Assembly: GCA_949987565.1 (NCBI GenBank)
Contig: OX465113.1
Coordinates: 9,441,942 to 9,505,941, forward strand
Direction: 5' to 3'
From: Luidia sarsii
Taxonomy: Eukaryota; Echinodermata; Asteroidea; Paxillosida; Luidiidae
DNA length: 64,000 bases
How positions within the stretch are numbered: the first letter of the stretch is position 1; each line of letters starts with the position of its first letter. A program made the position numbers and the translations under genes. Below, piece by piece: positions 1-41,582 of this stretch. The notes under the pieces are model-generated. The model was not told the origin of the DNA and did no database searches. It was given only the letters and a program-made list of their open reading frames with translations.

Positions 1-178
1 TGTCTTTCCCTTTCTGTCTGTCTGCATCTCTTGGTCTCTCAATCTCTGTCTCTCAATCTCTGTCTCCTTGTCTCTGTTGTTATCTTTCTGTCTATCTACT
101 GTGTCTCTAACTGTCTCTAACTGTCTCTCTGTCCGTCTCCCTGTCTCTCTGTGTCTGTCTGTCTGTCTGTCTGTCTAG
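1..178 (+). repeat. CT/CTGT-rich pyrimidine tract at intron end
   Basis: Low-complexity run of TCTC and CTGT words that leads directly into the splice acceptor (TCTAG at 174-178) of the first visible Rictor exon. It serves as an extended polypyrimidine tract. No coding sequence is visible in it. Confidence 0.85.
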
Positions 179-28848
<28,670 letters not shown>

Positions 28849-29094
28849 ATCCCGTCAACCGTCCGGGGGGAAAGAGGAGGAGTGTCACTTTGGTTTGTTT
28901 GTAAAAAATTTAGCCGGGGGCATTTTTTTTTGCAGATCGGACGGATAAGCGGAGTGAAGTGAGATGGACTGGTTGTATTGCTCCGCCGAAAAAAAAAAAA
29001 AAAAAAAAAAAAAGTGGACCATGATTGTGTTGCTTGGGAACAAGTGGAAGAATGTTGAGTATGTAGGAAGTTGAAAAAAAAAATGGCAATGACA

Positions 29095-29170
29095 ACTTAA
29101 ACCGGACCGGGATTTGAACCCGAGACCTCTGGTTTTGCTTACCAGCGCTCTTTATACCATCTTGACTGTC
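29095..29170 (-). repeat. tRNA-Cys-like SINE head
   Basis: Minus strand: anticodon stem CTGGT/ACCAG with loop AAGCAAA, then GAGGTCTCGGGTTCAAATCC (B box). The A-box end is damaged (ATGGTATAAAGAGC). Same family as 57262-57345. Confidence 0.75.
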
Positions 29171-32092
29171 CGGAGTCATTACGTCAAGCCGCGATCGACT
29201 CGGGCACGACCGTGGCGACAACTTGTTCACGCTTTTTCCAGCGATTTGCTACCGACATTATTTTGTGGACAACTTTCAAAGCTTTCTACTGCTGTAGCCC
29301 GGTTTGCAACAATTGGTTGCCCGGATCTGACTGAACGTAGGGATGTGATCCCTGGAGACATAACAGCAGCTAATGGTGGAATGCTTCTGTCTTTGAGAAA
29401 GGTCCTGCTTGGATCTTGACTTCAAAGTCATCGGTTTCAGGCCTTGACAAACAGAAATGGCTACATTCAAGACTCACTGTCCACATGATGCATGCAAAGC
29501 AACCAACAGTTCGCCACTGCCGTCTTGTGGTTTTGTCTCGGTGAATTCGTGTTGAGAGCAAGGAGTGTGCATCTGGCGCTGCGCTCGCAGCACGAACGAC
29601 TGGGCTGCTGCGGAAGTAGCATGAGCCACCACTCACGGCAGCGAGGGTGACCTCGGCAGGAAGTGACCTCCGACCTTGACGGCGAACAGCATCCAGCATG
29701 CCCAATTGTCCGACCATCTTCGAAAGCCACATCTACCGATTGCCCGAGCCCAGTCTTGGTGTATTAGTGCCGACCGCCTGATGTCTCCTGTGGGTTTTGT
29801 TCTTGGAATTGACCGAGCGCGTGGATTTCCGAAGTCACTACCAGTCTTTGAAGTTCAGGCAATAGCATTTTAAAACCAAACAAAAAAATCGCATTCCTTC
29901 TGCATTGCTTTGGACGAAATCCTGGCCGAAGCATTGTTAATCATTTTTTTCTAAGTACTTACGACACCTCTGCAAATTTTTCCAAGCAAAGTGTCCCCAT
30001 TGGTGAATGAAACTGCAAAGCAACAGTTGACTTTTCACGGCAGTCAAACGAGAGGCTTGACTGCACTCCGAGATTGTAAAAGGCAAAAACATTCAGAGGG
30101 CGACCACAGGGATCATAACTAAGGTTTAAAATTTGACCTTGACCGAGCGTTAACGACCAAAGAAAAAAAAATATGAAAGAAAGAAATTGTGATGAAATTA
30201 ATTTATTCAAGCCTGATAATCACTGTACAGTTATTCTTAGGACGTATATTAATGACAGGTTTCCTGAAGAAAAAAAAAGAAGAAAAAACATCGTGAGAAA
30301 AGAGAAGAGTGAGTTTATCAGAGTTTAGTCTCTAGTAGTTTACGTCACTTCTTCATTTTGTTTTTGCATAGTGCTGCCATAATTAAATTACCCTATAATA
30401 ATGACGATAACAAAAAACAAATGAATATATTAAGGTGAATACTTTGTGTGTAAAAAAAAGTAGATGTTTATTTTTTAAGGGAGAGAAAGAGAGATGCGAA
30501 GATCAATGGAATCGTGTCTGTGTGTCAGTGTCGCATTTGCCTAGGTTTGCCCCACGCACTTTCTTTCTTGATGTCAATCTTCTCTGTAGAGGAAGATTTT
30601 TGTCTCGCTGACTTCATACTCATAGTGTTTTTTTTTTTTGGACAGTTTTTTTTCTTCAGCTCGCCAGCAAAAAACAAAGGTGAGCTCCGAAAAAAGGGCA
30701 CAAATTCTGAGGAAATTTTGTGCAACTGATTTCACGGTTTTAATCCAGTGCAATAATTTAGCCAAATTAATAAGTTTAATGATAGTTGTTTAGTATCTGG
30801 GCGTAACTAGGTTGGAAGTCCTCTTGTGTGCATTGTCTGGCGCCCTCTGTTGGCTAGGCGTATCCTGCGGGAGCCAGTTCACAGTCACACTGGCTGCGGC
30901 TTCAAATTGTACAGGGGCCCTATGGAAGCCGCCAGTGTAGCGGCAGTAGCCACTTCCCATATATGTGCTTGGTGTATCCAGCCATAGCCAATTGAATTGG
31001 GATTCTTTCTCTGGATCCTTAGCGACACGGAAATGTTACTCAGAACAGGGCGGGTTAAAGAGTATCAGGTTTTTAGGGGCGGTGTGACTGACAAGAGTCA
31101 TTCTTTATCTCATCATCTGCTTGCAAGGCCATTTTGTCCGTCACTATCACATTCCTAGGCTTTGTCAATAGAGGGCAGTGTCTATATTTAGGGGCAGGTG
31201 GGGCAGAAATACAAGACTTGTCACCCATTCCTCAAATTGGCCTTTTCGCTCCTGCAGACTTTCGCTCCTGCAACTGTTCAAGGGCAACTCCGACCAACTT
31301 GGGGGGGGGGGGGGGCTGGAGTTAGCAATTATGTATAGGGTAATTGGCCAAAAGATGGGGAAACAATAATATTAGCAACACCTTTTCAGCCATTTCCCAA
31401 ACGATGCGAAATTCCAACATGATGATCAGCATTGCAGCCTCTGATTTTGTTTTTTAACCAGAACAATGATTGTGTTTTGGGTTTTTAGAAGAACACACGT
31501 TCATCCCCTCCGATAACTCATATAATCTCCGATAACTGTATTCCTTTGTTCAACATATTTCTCTAACTGAAATGATCATACAAATTATACAAATTCAATT
31601 TTATCAACACCAAGTGAGATACATTTAGACTTTTGCTCAGCACTTCGTGGCTCGTTAATTCACACTCAAGGCCAACCAAGCTGCCAACTTGTTATAGTTG
31701 CTTAGAAATGCTTATCCGAAGAAAAAAACCCCGAAGACTGCACCACATTAATTATCAACTGAGCGCCAGTCACAAGCACTATGCGTCACGTGTAATCTTA
31801 GCTGGTAACCTGAGCGCTGTAGGCACTATGCATCAAGTGTAATTTTGGCTGGTAACCCGAGTGCTTTTAGTGACATGCAATTTCGACTCGAGCGCATGTT
31901 CTGACATTGCTCTGACAAGTCAGAAGCAGTGAAGAGAACATGAAAAAAATCCACGAATTTGTTTATCCACGATTGGCTGAAAAACAGCCCTTTTTCATCC
32001 TTTGTTGTGGTTTTTTTTAGGGATGGGTACCTGTTTAATTTGAATTCAGCTGTTGGAAATAGTCGGACTGGATACTACGGGGCTTATGAGTA

Positions 32093-32277
32093 ACGCAGTG
32101 GCTGTTGTTACGGCAGTCGTCCGTGTGGTTCCCTGACTTTATTGTATTTCGTCAGCATTGCAGGCTGGTTGAACCAGTCTATTAGCTGATAGTCTGGTTC
32201 CAAGAGCTAAACATCCTGACAAATACTGTGAAGTCAGGGAACCACACGGACGACTGCCGTAACAACAGCCACTGCGT
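32093..32277. mobile_element. Foldback element with a perfect 47-bp inverted repeat
   Basis: 32093-32139 and 32231-32277 are exact reverse complements, beginning ACGCAGTGGCTGTTG. The 91-bp loop also pairs partly. Flanks ATGAGTA (32086-32092) and ATCAGTA (32278-32284) match at 6 of 7 positions, suggesting a target duplication. No ORF. Confidence 0.85.
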
Positions 32278-34072
32278 ATCAGTAAACATTGTTTACCTAT
32301 ACATCCCTGGCCAACATCTGTCCCTTGTACCCGAAAAACAAAGCTCGCAAAATGATCTAAATTCGGAGGAATTTCTTTAACAAAAATTGGGTGGGGGCAC
32401 ATTACATAAATTGTAATCATGCACCAGAAAGTGTAAATAACTTTATTTTTCCCTTTCTTTGTTTTTTGCAAAAGCTGAAATGGAAACTAATTAAAGACAC
32501 AACACCACTCGAATTTGACTGCAAAGAGGTCCCTTTGTAAGTTCTGTAAATATGCAGAGAATAATTTGAGAAATTTTTGATACATGTATATGTCTTTTTA
32601 TAACGATCACGTTTTGAGGAGAAAATTGTCCTCTAGCTAAAAAGTCAACTCGCCCTTTATTTTCAATGTATTACTTAAGAGCCTTTGGTTTTTCATCTTT
32701 CTAGCTGTACCGTTCACTTAAAAGTGGGGAGCTTTTTCCTCTGCAAAGAAAAAGTTTGCATTTCGTCCTAAGAGGCTTGCTAGCAGCTGTACCTTTCATG
32801 ATCTGTGTTGATTAGGGTTGATTGAACCTATTTAGATAGAACAAGTCATTATTCGGGGTTTTGTTTTTGATTTTGCTCGCAATGCATTCGTACATGCAAT
32901 AGCCGTCGGACACTGTCGACTCCCCCTGCTTTCAAAGCCGCGTTCCCGCTGGAATTTTGGTTTCTCGTCCACGGTATTTTATCACGACTTTCCGGAAAGT
33001 AATCCTACATTTGTTTTGGTTTCTTTAAGGTCGCGGTAACTTGACAGGAATGCTAATTCACCCATGGTTTACCTCAGGCTGTCATACAATTTAATTGTGC
33101 TATTCTTCAGCAAAGTCGCGGTAGTTTGACGGGGGAAAAGTCCAATAGGGACACGGCTTTATACTTACAATTTGATTTCCAGTTTTCCAAGTATGTATTC
33201 TTTCTTGACTTTTGTTTATGCTGCCGCTCTACGATGTAATCACCGTTCTCTTCATTTTTCATAATGTGTTGGACATCCAAGTGGTCAGCTCCAAATCAAT
33301 GGCTCCGGCTATGTCTGTTGCATGGGAGTATAGATGCACCCGTAAGCCACAGTCGTAGCCGACAGTTATATCCCCGTTTTTTGAAATGTATGAGAAGCGT
33401 ATGAAAACAAAATTGGACCGAGATTCATCATGTAAAGGATCGCGGAGCTCACCCTCGACATGTTTGTTTTGTCTCGACTGGCCGGCCATCCAAGCCAGCA
33501 GTGCTAAATCCCTGGTGGCCGTGCATCGTTTGGTGGTCAATAATTTCGGAAATTGCCGTACACGTCCGTTCGTGGTGCAGTGCAGTGTAGGATGTAATCA
33601 TTCTGATGTGGCCAGTTAGGCTACGTTTTTTTCTGGTGCCATTTTAGCGGCCAGATGCCATTTTAGAAGCCATGTGTCATTTTAATGGCCAGATGACTTT
33701 TTAGAAGCCGTGTTTCACTTTAATTATCAGATGCCATTTTAGTAGCCAGGCGACATTTTAGTATCCAGGCGACATTTTAGTGGCCATTGGCATTTGTGGC
33801 TGGCTGCATGAGAAACCCCTTTCTTTGAAATCTGTCATAATGGCCTTTTGGCAGATTTTTATCTGTTATGATTTTGGTGGGTGTAGTGAATGTTGTTGGT
33901 TGACTGTACAATGCTTTTGCTCTTTACTTGGTACAGTACATGTAGTTCAATTATTCTGCCTTGTCAGGGGCAATTTGCATTGGCTCCCAACTCTTAGCGC
34001 GTGGGCTTGTTAGAGCGCCCTCTGTCACCACTGACGAGAAAAAAACAACTCGTAGTGAGACCTCCGAAAGAT

Positions 34073-34250
34073 GGGAAGCACTATCTGGGTTCCAGCCGGA
34101 TAGGTCATGAATAATTTAAATTATGACGTATATGAATAATGTACATTACTGCACAATGTACAGTGTACATGTACATAATGTACTTCACTTCTACGTCACT
34201 TTGTTGAATTATTCATGACCTACCCGGCTTGAGCCCAGATAGTGCTTCCC
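34073..34250. mobile_element. Foldback MITE with 9-bp target duplication
   Basis: Termini GGGAAGCACTATCTGGG and CCCAGATAGTGCTTCCC are perfect inverted copies. The pairing continues into GATAGGTCATGAATAATT versus AATTATTCATGACCTACC. Exact 9-bp flanking repeat CCGAAAGAT (34064-34072 and 34251-34259). A 9-bp duplication suggests a Mutator-like mobiliser (inference). Confidence 0.9.
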
Positions 34251-36015
34251 CCGAAAGATGACCTCGACGTGAATACGTTAATTCCTTCAATCCACACCAC
34301 CAGATCATTATCTCAAGTATATAGCGTTGATTTAACAGCGCGACGGCCAGAAAAATCAGACTCGCCTTCTCATGAATAATTATGTAACCTCCATCATGAA
34401 TATTCATTGCAGGCATGGTGTGGCGTATTACGCCAAGTAAACTAAATCTTTACCAACGAAGGATTTATTGTAAAAGAACTCATCATGGGCATTGATTTGT
34501 ATTGATACCATCATAACCAACTGTGGAATGTTCACATACCAAGATTATTCTAGAACTACTTAAGGTTAATACTGGATGTTATTTTTGGATTCGCTAGGCA
34601 TACGTTTCAGAGAAAAAACTGCTGTAGGACGGTATATATTAACTTCTTGGTTCTGCGATGTCAACATTAATTTTGTTTACCAATAGGTGAAGATTTGTCT
34701 TTATTGGTATGCATCGCTAGTTCAGTGTTGATCTTGCCTCTTGACGTCCTGCCCAAACTTCCCCCCTTTTTGCTCACTCACGGGAAACCGTACAAGACAA
34801 AGTGGATGGTGGGCAGATCAGTTTCATTTGTATAGCAGTAATTGCTGTGGTACTTATGGAGCACCGTACAAGTTTGCTTTTTTTGGAGAAGATAGTGCGT
34901 AGACCTTACGTGTATAACGTCATTTCTGTAGAGCGCCCTCACCTAGAGGTCGGAGAAGCTAGTCCATTGGTCAGTCTATGGGAATGGCTATGGCTCGCGG
35001 CTTCCATAGGTCCGCGTGTGAATTGGAGCCGTAGCCAATGAATTCGTACACGGCCCTATGATAACAGTTCACCTCAAAGATATTGAGGGATACGGACGCC
35101 AATGCGTTCAGTCCTTTAGTGCGTTTTCACCGCGTTCGATTAGCTTCCCCCGGATAGACACGGGTTAAACTATGAGTGGCCCTGCTTCCGCGCTGGCTAA
35201 GGCCGTGTCCGTAACGGGCTTCCAGAGCTACGGCTAGGGCTATTGTCTTCGCATCTCCGTGTATTTCCAATGGGGGAAGACTTAGACCTAGCTCTAGACG
35301 CCCGTTTCGGACACTACCTTAGTTAGGGATGATGACGTCAGAGCCAACCACGGCTGACCCGGGTGGACTCGTGAAATTGCTAACCGAACGCACCCTCCCA
35401 ACATGTCCCTGTCGCGTCACCTAACGTCACTGCCGAAACCCCCAAGACACCACAACTCGTCGCATCTCAGAACCGCTGTTTCAACATATTATGACTTGGG
35501 TTCTTTTAATTTTATCAAATTCTCGAGAAATGCAGCTTAAAGTGTGTCCATGGTTGCTGGATCTGAAATCCAAGACGTGAAATGTATACGTGCAAAGTGT
35601 GAAACACAATGATATTAAACCTAAATCGTAGAAAACATTGACAAGTCACAATAAACAGTCGTTGATGCATTACTCCCCTCGATAGTATGGTGGGCAATAT
35701 TCACAATTATTCTGCCCATCGTTCTTTTTGTATAATTATTGACTCCCTTAATTTGTTGTCACTGATAAACCAATGAACGGTTTGTATAGGCCTATACCTG
35801 CCATTTAGCCGAGATACCTTGAATAACTAAGATAATTCAACCGGGTTTTTTTTTAATGGAATGTGAAGCCAGTTATCGTGGCTACTATGCTCTATGATAC
35901 AGGCCCTCTTAAAGTAAACCTGGCTTGTACTGCACAGCACCCGTGTACAACTCAAACTAAAGAATTACAAGTATCCCCAATCATGAAAATAAAATATTGG
36001 ATAGATGTTTTCAGC

Positions 36016-36021
36016 AATAAA
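36016..36021 (+). promoter_or_regulatory. Candidate polyadenylation signal AATAAA
   Basis: AATAAA at 36016-36021 with another at 35988-35993, followed about 20 nt later by a T/G-rich stretch (CGTGTATTTTGTTCGTTTG). It would end a Rictor 3' UTR of about 7.2 kb. An isolated AATAAA is also at 35651. No transcript evidence. Confidence 0.3.
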
Positions 36022-37977
36022 ATGCTGGGTCGTTTCCTCGTGTATTTTGTTCGTTTGAATCTGCACTCTTTCGTTTTGGTGCCCTCTTTTTGCTGTGATC
36101 GTAATCTGCTTTTTTAACATTTCTTAAACATTCGGGTACCCGGTTCCGGAAAAAAAAACCACCCGATTTTGCCCAGGTCTCGAAACGTCAGGCCCACTAA
36201 ATTTTTAGATTTGCATTTTGGTAATTCTAGTCAGTAAGCAGTTTGCAACATTTTGTTTATATCACTTTAATTAAGATTGTAAAGATTTCAAAGTTTTAAT
36301 CGAAAACACCTTTAAAAAACAACAAAACTTTTTTGAGTGACTTGAATATGTTGCAAACTGCAGAGCAAGGATGCTTAGTGATTCAATGATGATCACAAGA
36401 TAAATCTCGAAACTGAAGTCAAAGGCCGTTGTTTATACTCTTTCCTACGTGGGGAAAAAAAATCTTCTGACCTCACGGAGGAAGCCAAACATTTACAGTT
36501 GCAGATTCCACCGTCGAGTTGTTTTCAAGCGCGATTTATTATGGAACCCACTTCCTGTCGATTTCATTGTGTGAAGGTTTATGTGTATTCATAAGACCAC
36601 CGGCTGTAGATTACTTTTGGCACAACGTCCTATGAAAAGGACACTCGGATATGACGATACAAAGAGCCACGCAAGACAAAAAACACTACCAGAGAAATTG
36701 AAAAATTATGACCAAGTATTTTTTCCTTTACGCTTGTCTAAATTGGTCGACTATCAAAGCAGGTAGTTTTTGATGCATCATGGGCAGTGTTATAGCTAGG
36801 GTATTTTTAGTGGTGGTTCAAATTTCACCAACAAGAAGTCGCTCTCGTGAACGAAGCCTCACGATTAGCGACTGCGGTCAAAATGATAGCATGTACTGTT
36901 ATTACATGTACTGTTAAATTAAATTAATTAATCACATAAAAATGATTAATTAATTAATCAGATTAACTTTACTGCAAGTTTTGTTGTTAGTCATGTACAG
37001 TGTATAAATAATTTATTAACAAGTAAACTGAACAACAAAACTTGAAGAATAATGTACATGTACATGTTTGAATTGACTGTGTGCACTCGGTACATGTGGA
37101 ATGATTAGTAGACTTTCGCCAGCCCTTACAGTTGTTTTCTAACAAATAAACTAATGTTTATTACAGTTATACTAGCGATGTTTCAAGTTTCGCGGTCAAC
37201 TAAAGTGTATTTTCCAAAATTCTGGAAAATTTGAGAAGGATTTCAATTTTTCATTCATTTCTTGAGATATCGGAAGTTGAAATCTTTAAAATCGCTCCGT
37301 GTGGCCGCGGTAGATCGAGCCAAAATGACGGAGAAAAAAAGAGAGTCAAACTAGCGTTTTTCGACCGCCGTCCAAATTTGTCAATTTTACCCTCAACTTG
37401 AAGCCTGTATTCTCTGATTTTTATTCATACATTTTGTACCACTATCAAAATTAATAACGAAGGGAATAATATTAAACTACGCGGAAACAACATTCGGAGA
37501 CAAACGATGAAAGTAGCGTAATTTAGTTATGACCAATTTCCATTCGCAACGTTACCGAGGTTGGCAAGTCTAGGTGTGGTTTCCGCCTCTAGGTATAGCC
37601 ATAGCGACACTACAGGAGCAGTAGGGCCGAAACCAGCCTACGCGCGGCACATGTGACATGACACAACACGTCTTTGCACACACTGTATACTGCACAGTGC
37701 ACGTGCACAGCGGCCACATGGCTGCATGCGAGTTACGACTACGATCACGCTGCGCTACTCAAGCCTGATCGGAACTTCCAGAACAAGTATTAGCGAGACG
37801 GTTACGCTACAAAAAAATACAATTTATTTTACTACCGAAACCAAACATAGATTGGGGTAATAATGGGGTGAACATAGTGCCGGTCGGAAGCATTGTTTTT
37901 CACCAGGAGTGGTGGACGGAAATTATCCGTGGTGGTCGGCCCCGTCCACCGCCGACCAGCGTAGCTATAACACTGAT

Positions 37978-38390
37978 CATGGGCCTTTTTTCCAAATAAG
38001 GCTTATTATAGGCTCAGGCTTCGTCTCCGTCTGACAAAGCCTAAAAAAAATCCAGGTTGTGGTTTGTTTCCAAATGTGAAGGTCTGTTGGCTTGATAGGT
38101 AACAGGGTATTCCCCTAGAAACTGGGGCCGAACGCTTGTTTCTAGATGCCTGTGATATTATAATAAACATTTCATAATGTTGTAAAGCGCCATTCCATCT
38201 AGATCATGGACCTAACACAAGATAATTAGAAACTAGAAATAATTAGAAATTAGGGACTGAACGGGATACAATTAGTAGGTTTTCATGTGCTTTTTAAAGG
38301 ACGAAATGCTGTTCAGTCATCTGATGTTTGTGGGTATAACGAGTAAGGTAAATACGAACGAATCCTAAGCCCGAGCCTAAGCTTTCATTT
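37978..38390. mobile_element. Family E element (AGGCTTAGGCTCGGGCTTAGG termini), copy 1
   Basis: Begins GGCTCAGGCTTCGTCTCCGT and ends CCTAAGCCCGAGCCTAAGC. The interior shares CCAGGTTGTGGTTTGTTTCC, GGCTTGATAGGTA and GAAACTGGGGCC with 41938-42136. About 130 bp of extra sequence is inserted near 38170-38330. Confidence 0.75.
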
Positions 38391-38414
38391 CGAAAACGGC
38401 GCAGAAGGGACATT

Positions 38415-38610
38415 GCAAATCGCAAATATCTGCAAAGATATTTGCAATTCGCACATTTTGTCGCAAATATGTGCGCAAATATTTGCGACAAAATGTGCAA
38501 TTCGCAAATTTTGTCGCAAATATTTGCGCACATATTTGCAAATCGCAAATTTTGTCGCAAATTTGTGCGCATATATTTGCGACAAAATCTGCGAATTGCA
38601 GATTTTGTCA
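38415..38610. repeat. GCAAATATTTGC/TTTGTCGCAAA palindrome cluster
   Basis: About 200 bp made of GCAAAT and ATTTGC words in alternating orientation, including TTGTCGCAAATATTTGCGCA. A smaller relic sits near 38930-38965. Both strands appear to have open frames because the array is its own complement. Confidence 0.88.
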
Positions 38611-41382
38611 ACCTTGGTCAAAGGTCGCGTAGTGCGCTGTGGCCAACCCCCCCCCCCCCACAAGGTTACAGCACAACGTGAAATGGGCCTGACACTGTGA
38701 CTATAATGCCGAGTCTCACGGTGTCACGGAACATTCACAGCCCTGTTCTTCAATCTCCGTAAATTATACCTTTCCATTCGTTTACAAAGTAAGAAAACTT
38801 CAAAAATCCGTTCGTGACTGTCAACAATACTCCATACTCCAAGTCCCATCGTTGAGCCGGGTCTAACACTGTGTGTAGTAACCATCAGCGGTTTCTTCTT
38901 TTTGTGGCCCTCTAGCTTCTTTGAAAAAAAATTGCGACAAAATCTGCGAATTGCACATACTTATAAATCGCACAATTCAGCCACAAAAAATATTGCACTG
39001 TCTGCGCTCCATACACTTTGCCGAGCGTACACACAGTCCACTCTGAGGCAGTGAGGGGGTCGGTGTCAGTTCAACTTCTGAGGACTCGGATCAACGTCGC
39101 GTCCAGATTTAGCATGTTTATGTGTCGCTGAAGCCGGTGGTAAGTACGTATTTCCTTCCCACATTCGCATTGTTTGTTTTTCCTGAACATTAGCCCGGCC
39201 CATTGTTGGGTCAGACGGTAATATTGGCCGCTGGTGTCGGGCGGTGGGCTGGAGTTTCAAGTCCAGTGTTGTCAGGGTTTGGGCAAAAAGTGGAGCTGTT
39301 TACCGTAATTCAATCATTATTGTCTGTCGTCTGCTGCTCGTGGCTCGTGAAGTTGTGGTGAGGTTTTTTTTGTCAGGTCTAATTACCTGCCTCTGTGATT
39401 TCTGCTACTAAATAATTGTTGTATTGATGTCTGACGATAACACACCTCTTTGTTTCTTCATTAAGAAAACTTCCATATGCCGCCGGTTTTTCTGTTAAAC
39501 TACAGTAGGTAAATTACATGTAGTTTAGTTTAGGCTTAGTTGGTTCATGGTTGGTTGTCACATTGAGGAATCAGGAGCATGTGTGGCGGGCGCAGTGTGT
39601 TACAAATTACTGGATTAGGGCATAGGAATTAGGATTTGGGTCACTTATTTTATTGTGCTCGATATTCCATGGATATACCATTACCAAGTACCATAAAGCT
39701 CCATAGATATGGTAAATTACTAATACTATACAGGCCATTGTACAGTACATGTTATGTACATATTGTACATGATAATGAATATGTACAAACAGTCATGTAC
39801 ATCACTACAACAATTAAATGTATTGTCCACATGATGTACAGTATGTGAACAGGTACTAGTGTGTGTACTGTACCGTGTACATGTACATGTGTGTACCGGT
39901 ACACTGTACAGTACACATGTACTTGTAGACCCATTAGGCATTAGTCATTACCTGTTTTCAGCATGTAATTTGTACAATGTATGATTGTATGATTTGTTAG
40001 GCCTATTGATTACATGTACTACTAGTACTACTACTACTAGTAGTAGTACAGTACCAGTATTGTTTGGTTGGTTCATGATTCTACTTTGAGAGTTTGATTC
40101 AAGTAGTCATTACCATAATGATAAAATATGCATTATATGCAAATTTGGTTTATCATTCTGCCCAATGGGAATGAGACATGGGAAGGAGCTTTTGACCAAT
40201 CGCAGCCTTTTATTTTGAGTTGGTCAAAGTTTCAACCAACATGATCACTTTCCTCCCCCAACCAAAAAACAAAAGTAGACACAAAATTGGCTTTTTACCA
40301 AATCTCTGTAATTTTAGGCGTGCTTTAACAAAGTCAGAAACAAAATGTCTGGCTGGCTTGTTTGCACTTGCTTTTCTTTACAGCTCAAAATAAACCAAAT
40401 TTGTTTCTTTTAAAATCCCAAAGATAGTACTTATTAGAATTTCCCCAACATTTTTCACTCTTTCATTTTTCACTCTTTGCACAGATTTCAGCTCAAGCGT
40501 CCCTCTTTAACCGCCCCCATCCCCCCCCAAAAAAAAGGAGGTTAAAATCCTGAAGGAAAAATCATTAGATGTCAATCCTCAAAAGGTAGTATTGGTATTA
40601 ATCTGAAGGTTAATGGATCTTGGATGTCTAGTGTTAATGGGTTTAACATACTGAACGGGCTTTATATGATTGTTCAACCTGTGTCTACATGTGTACATTA
40701 TAGGAGATTCAAGGGCATTTTGACGGTCACCGAAATAATCCGTTTGGTCCCCTACAATTTTGAACATTTGCTCCAATGGCCTAACTTTATGATTATGTGA
40801 AGCTATTCGTGGTTCTTAATTTCATGAAGTTAAATGTTCTAGCATGCACCAGGAAATGTTATGTTAGTGTATATGTACATGTATGAGCTGTATTTTATTG
40901 ATAATATTCAAGAAGATGGCTTGTACGATACTACATCTGTTCAGTACATATGTAGCACTGCATTTTTAAACGGATTTCTTGCCAGTGCACTCACACATGG
41001 TGGTCAACTCATCTACCGAAACCAGTATACAGTATGCACTGCCTTCATGGTAATTGTACAAAGTTTTAAAAATGGAGGTCCTGATGTTTCAGGGTTTTTC
41101 TGCCTCTGACTGTGAGGTCCTGGTAGGATTTAAAACACCAAGCCCTCCTAATTTTTGATATTCACTTTTTGGCCATTTTAGTCAGAAAGCAGTTTGCAAC
41201 ATTGTCATTTATTACTTGTACCACGGAGGTAGCTTGTACAAAGTCGTTTGGAAAGCTGGGAAAAAACACCATGACAAAGAGGACTTGAGGTCTCCTGCCC
41301 TCAGTCCTACTGTACTTAGCAGGGTCTTTCTCAAAAGGACCTTCCTAGCAGGCCCTTTCTTCAGCCCTTGAGAAAATTTCCT

Positions 41383-41582
41383 NNNNNNNNNNNNNNNNNN
41401 NNNNNNNNNNNNNNNNNNNNNNNNNNNNNNNNNNNNNNNNNNNNNNNNNNNNNNNNNNNNNNNNNNNNNNNNNNNNNNNNNNNNNNNNNNNNNNNNNNNN
41501 NNNNNNNNNNNNNNNNNNNNNNNNNNNNNNNNNNNNNNNNNNNNNNNNNNNNNNNNNNNNNNNNNNNNNNNNNNNNNNNNNN
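41383..41582. other. Assembly gap (200 N)
   Basis: Exactly 200 Ns, probably a placeholder length. The right flank is an inverted copy of sequence at 43670-43815, which may have broken the assembly. Confidence 0.99.

Larger units (their letters stand above)
28849..36120 (+). other. Downstream of Rictor stop; possible long 3' UTR then intergenic
   Basis: No supported coding exon. 28985-29015 is a poly(A) run and 29095-29170 a SINE piece. 29340-29410 holds dispersed repeats. From about 29.9 to 36.1 kb the sequence is A/T-rich and lacks the dispersed repeat families common elsewhere, apart from two foldback elements (32093-32277, 34073-34250) and a family-C-like patch (32935-33165). This suits a long 3' UTR but does not prove one. 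Confidence 0.4.
36121..41382. other. Intergenic, repeat-bearing, no gene seen
   Basis: Contains a dispersed-family fragment (36175-36260), a family-E element (about 37980-38390), GCAAAT palindromes (38415-38610), an ACATGT cluster (39840-39930), an ACTAGT/TAC cluster (40010-40055) and another dispersed-family fragment (41060-41200). A G/C-richer stretch ending in a GTAAGT donor-like site (39050-39142) could be a 5' exon, but nothing downstream supports it. Confidence 0.5.
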
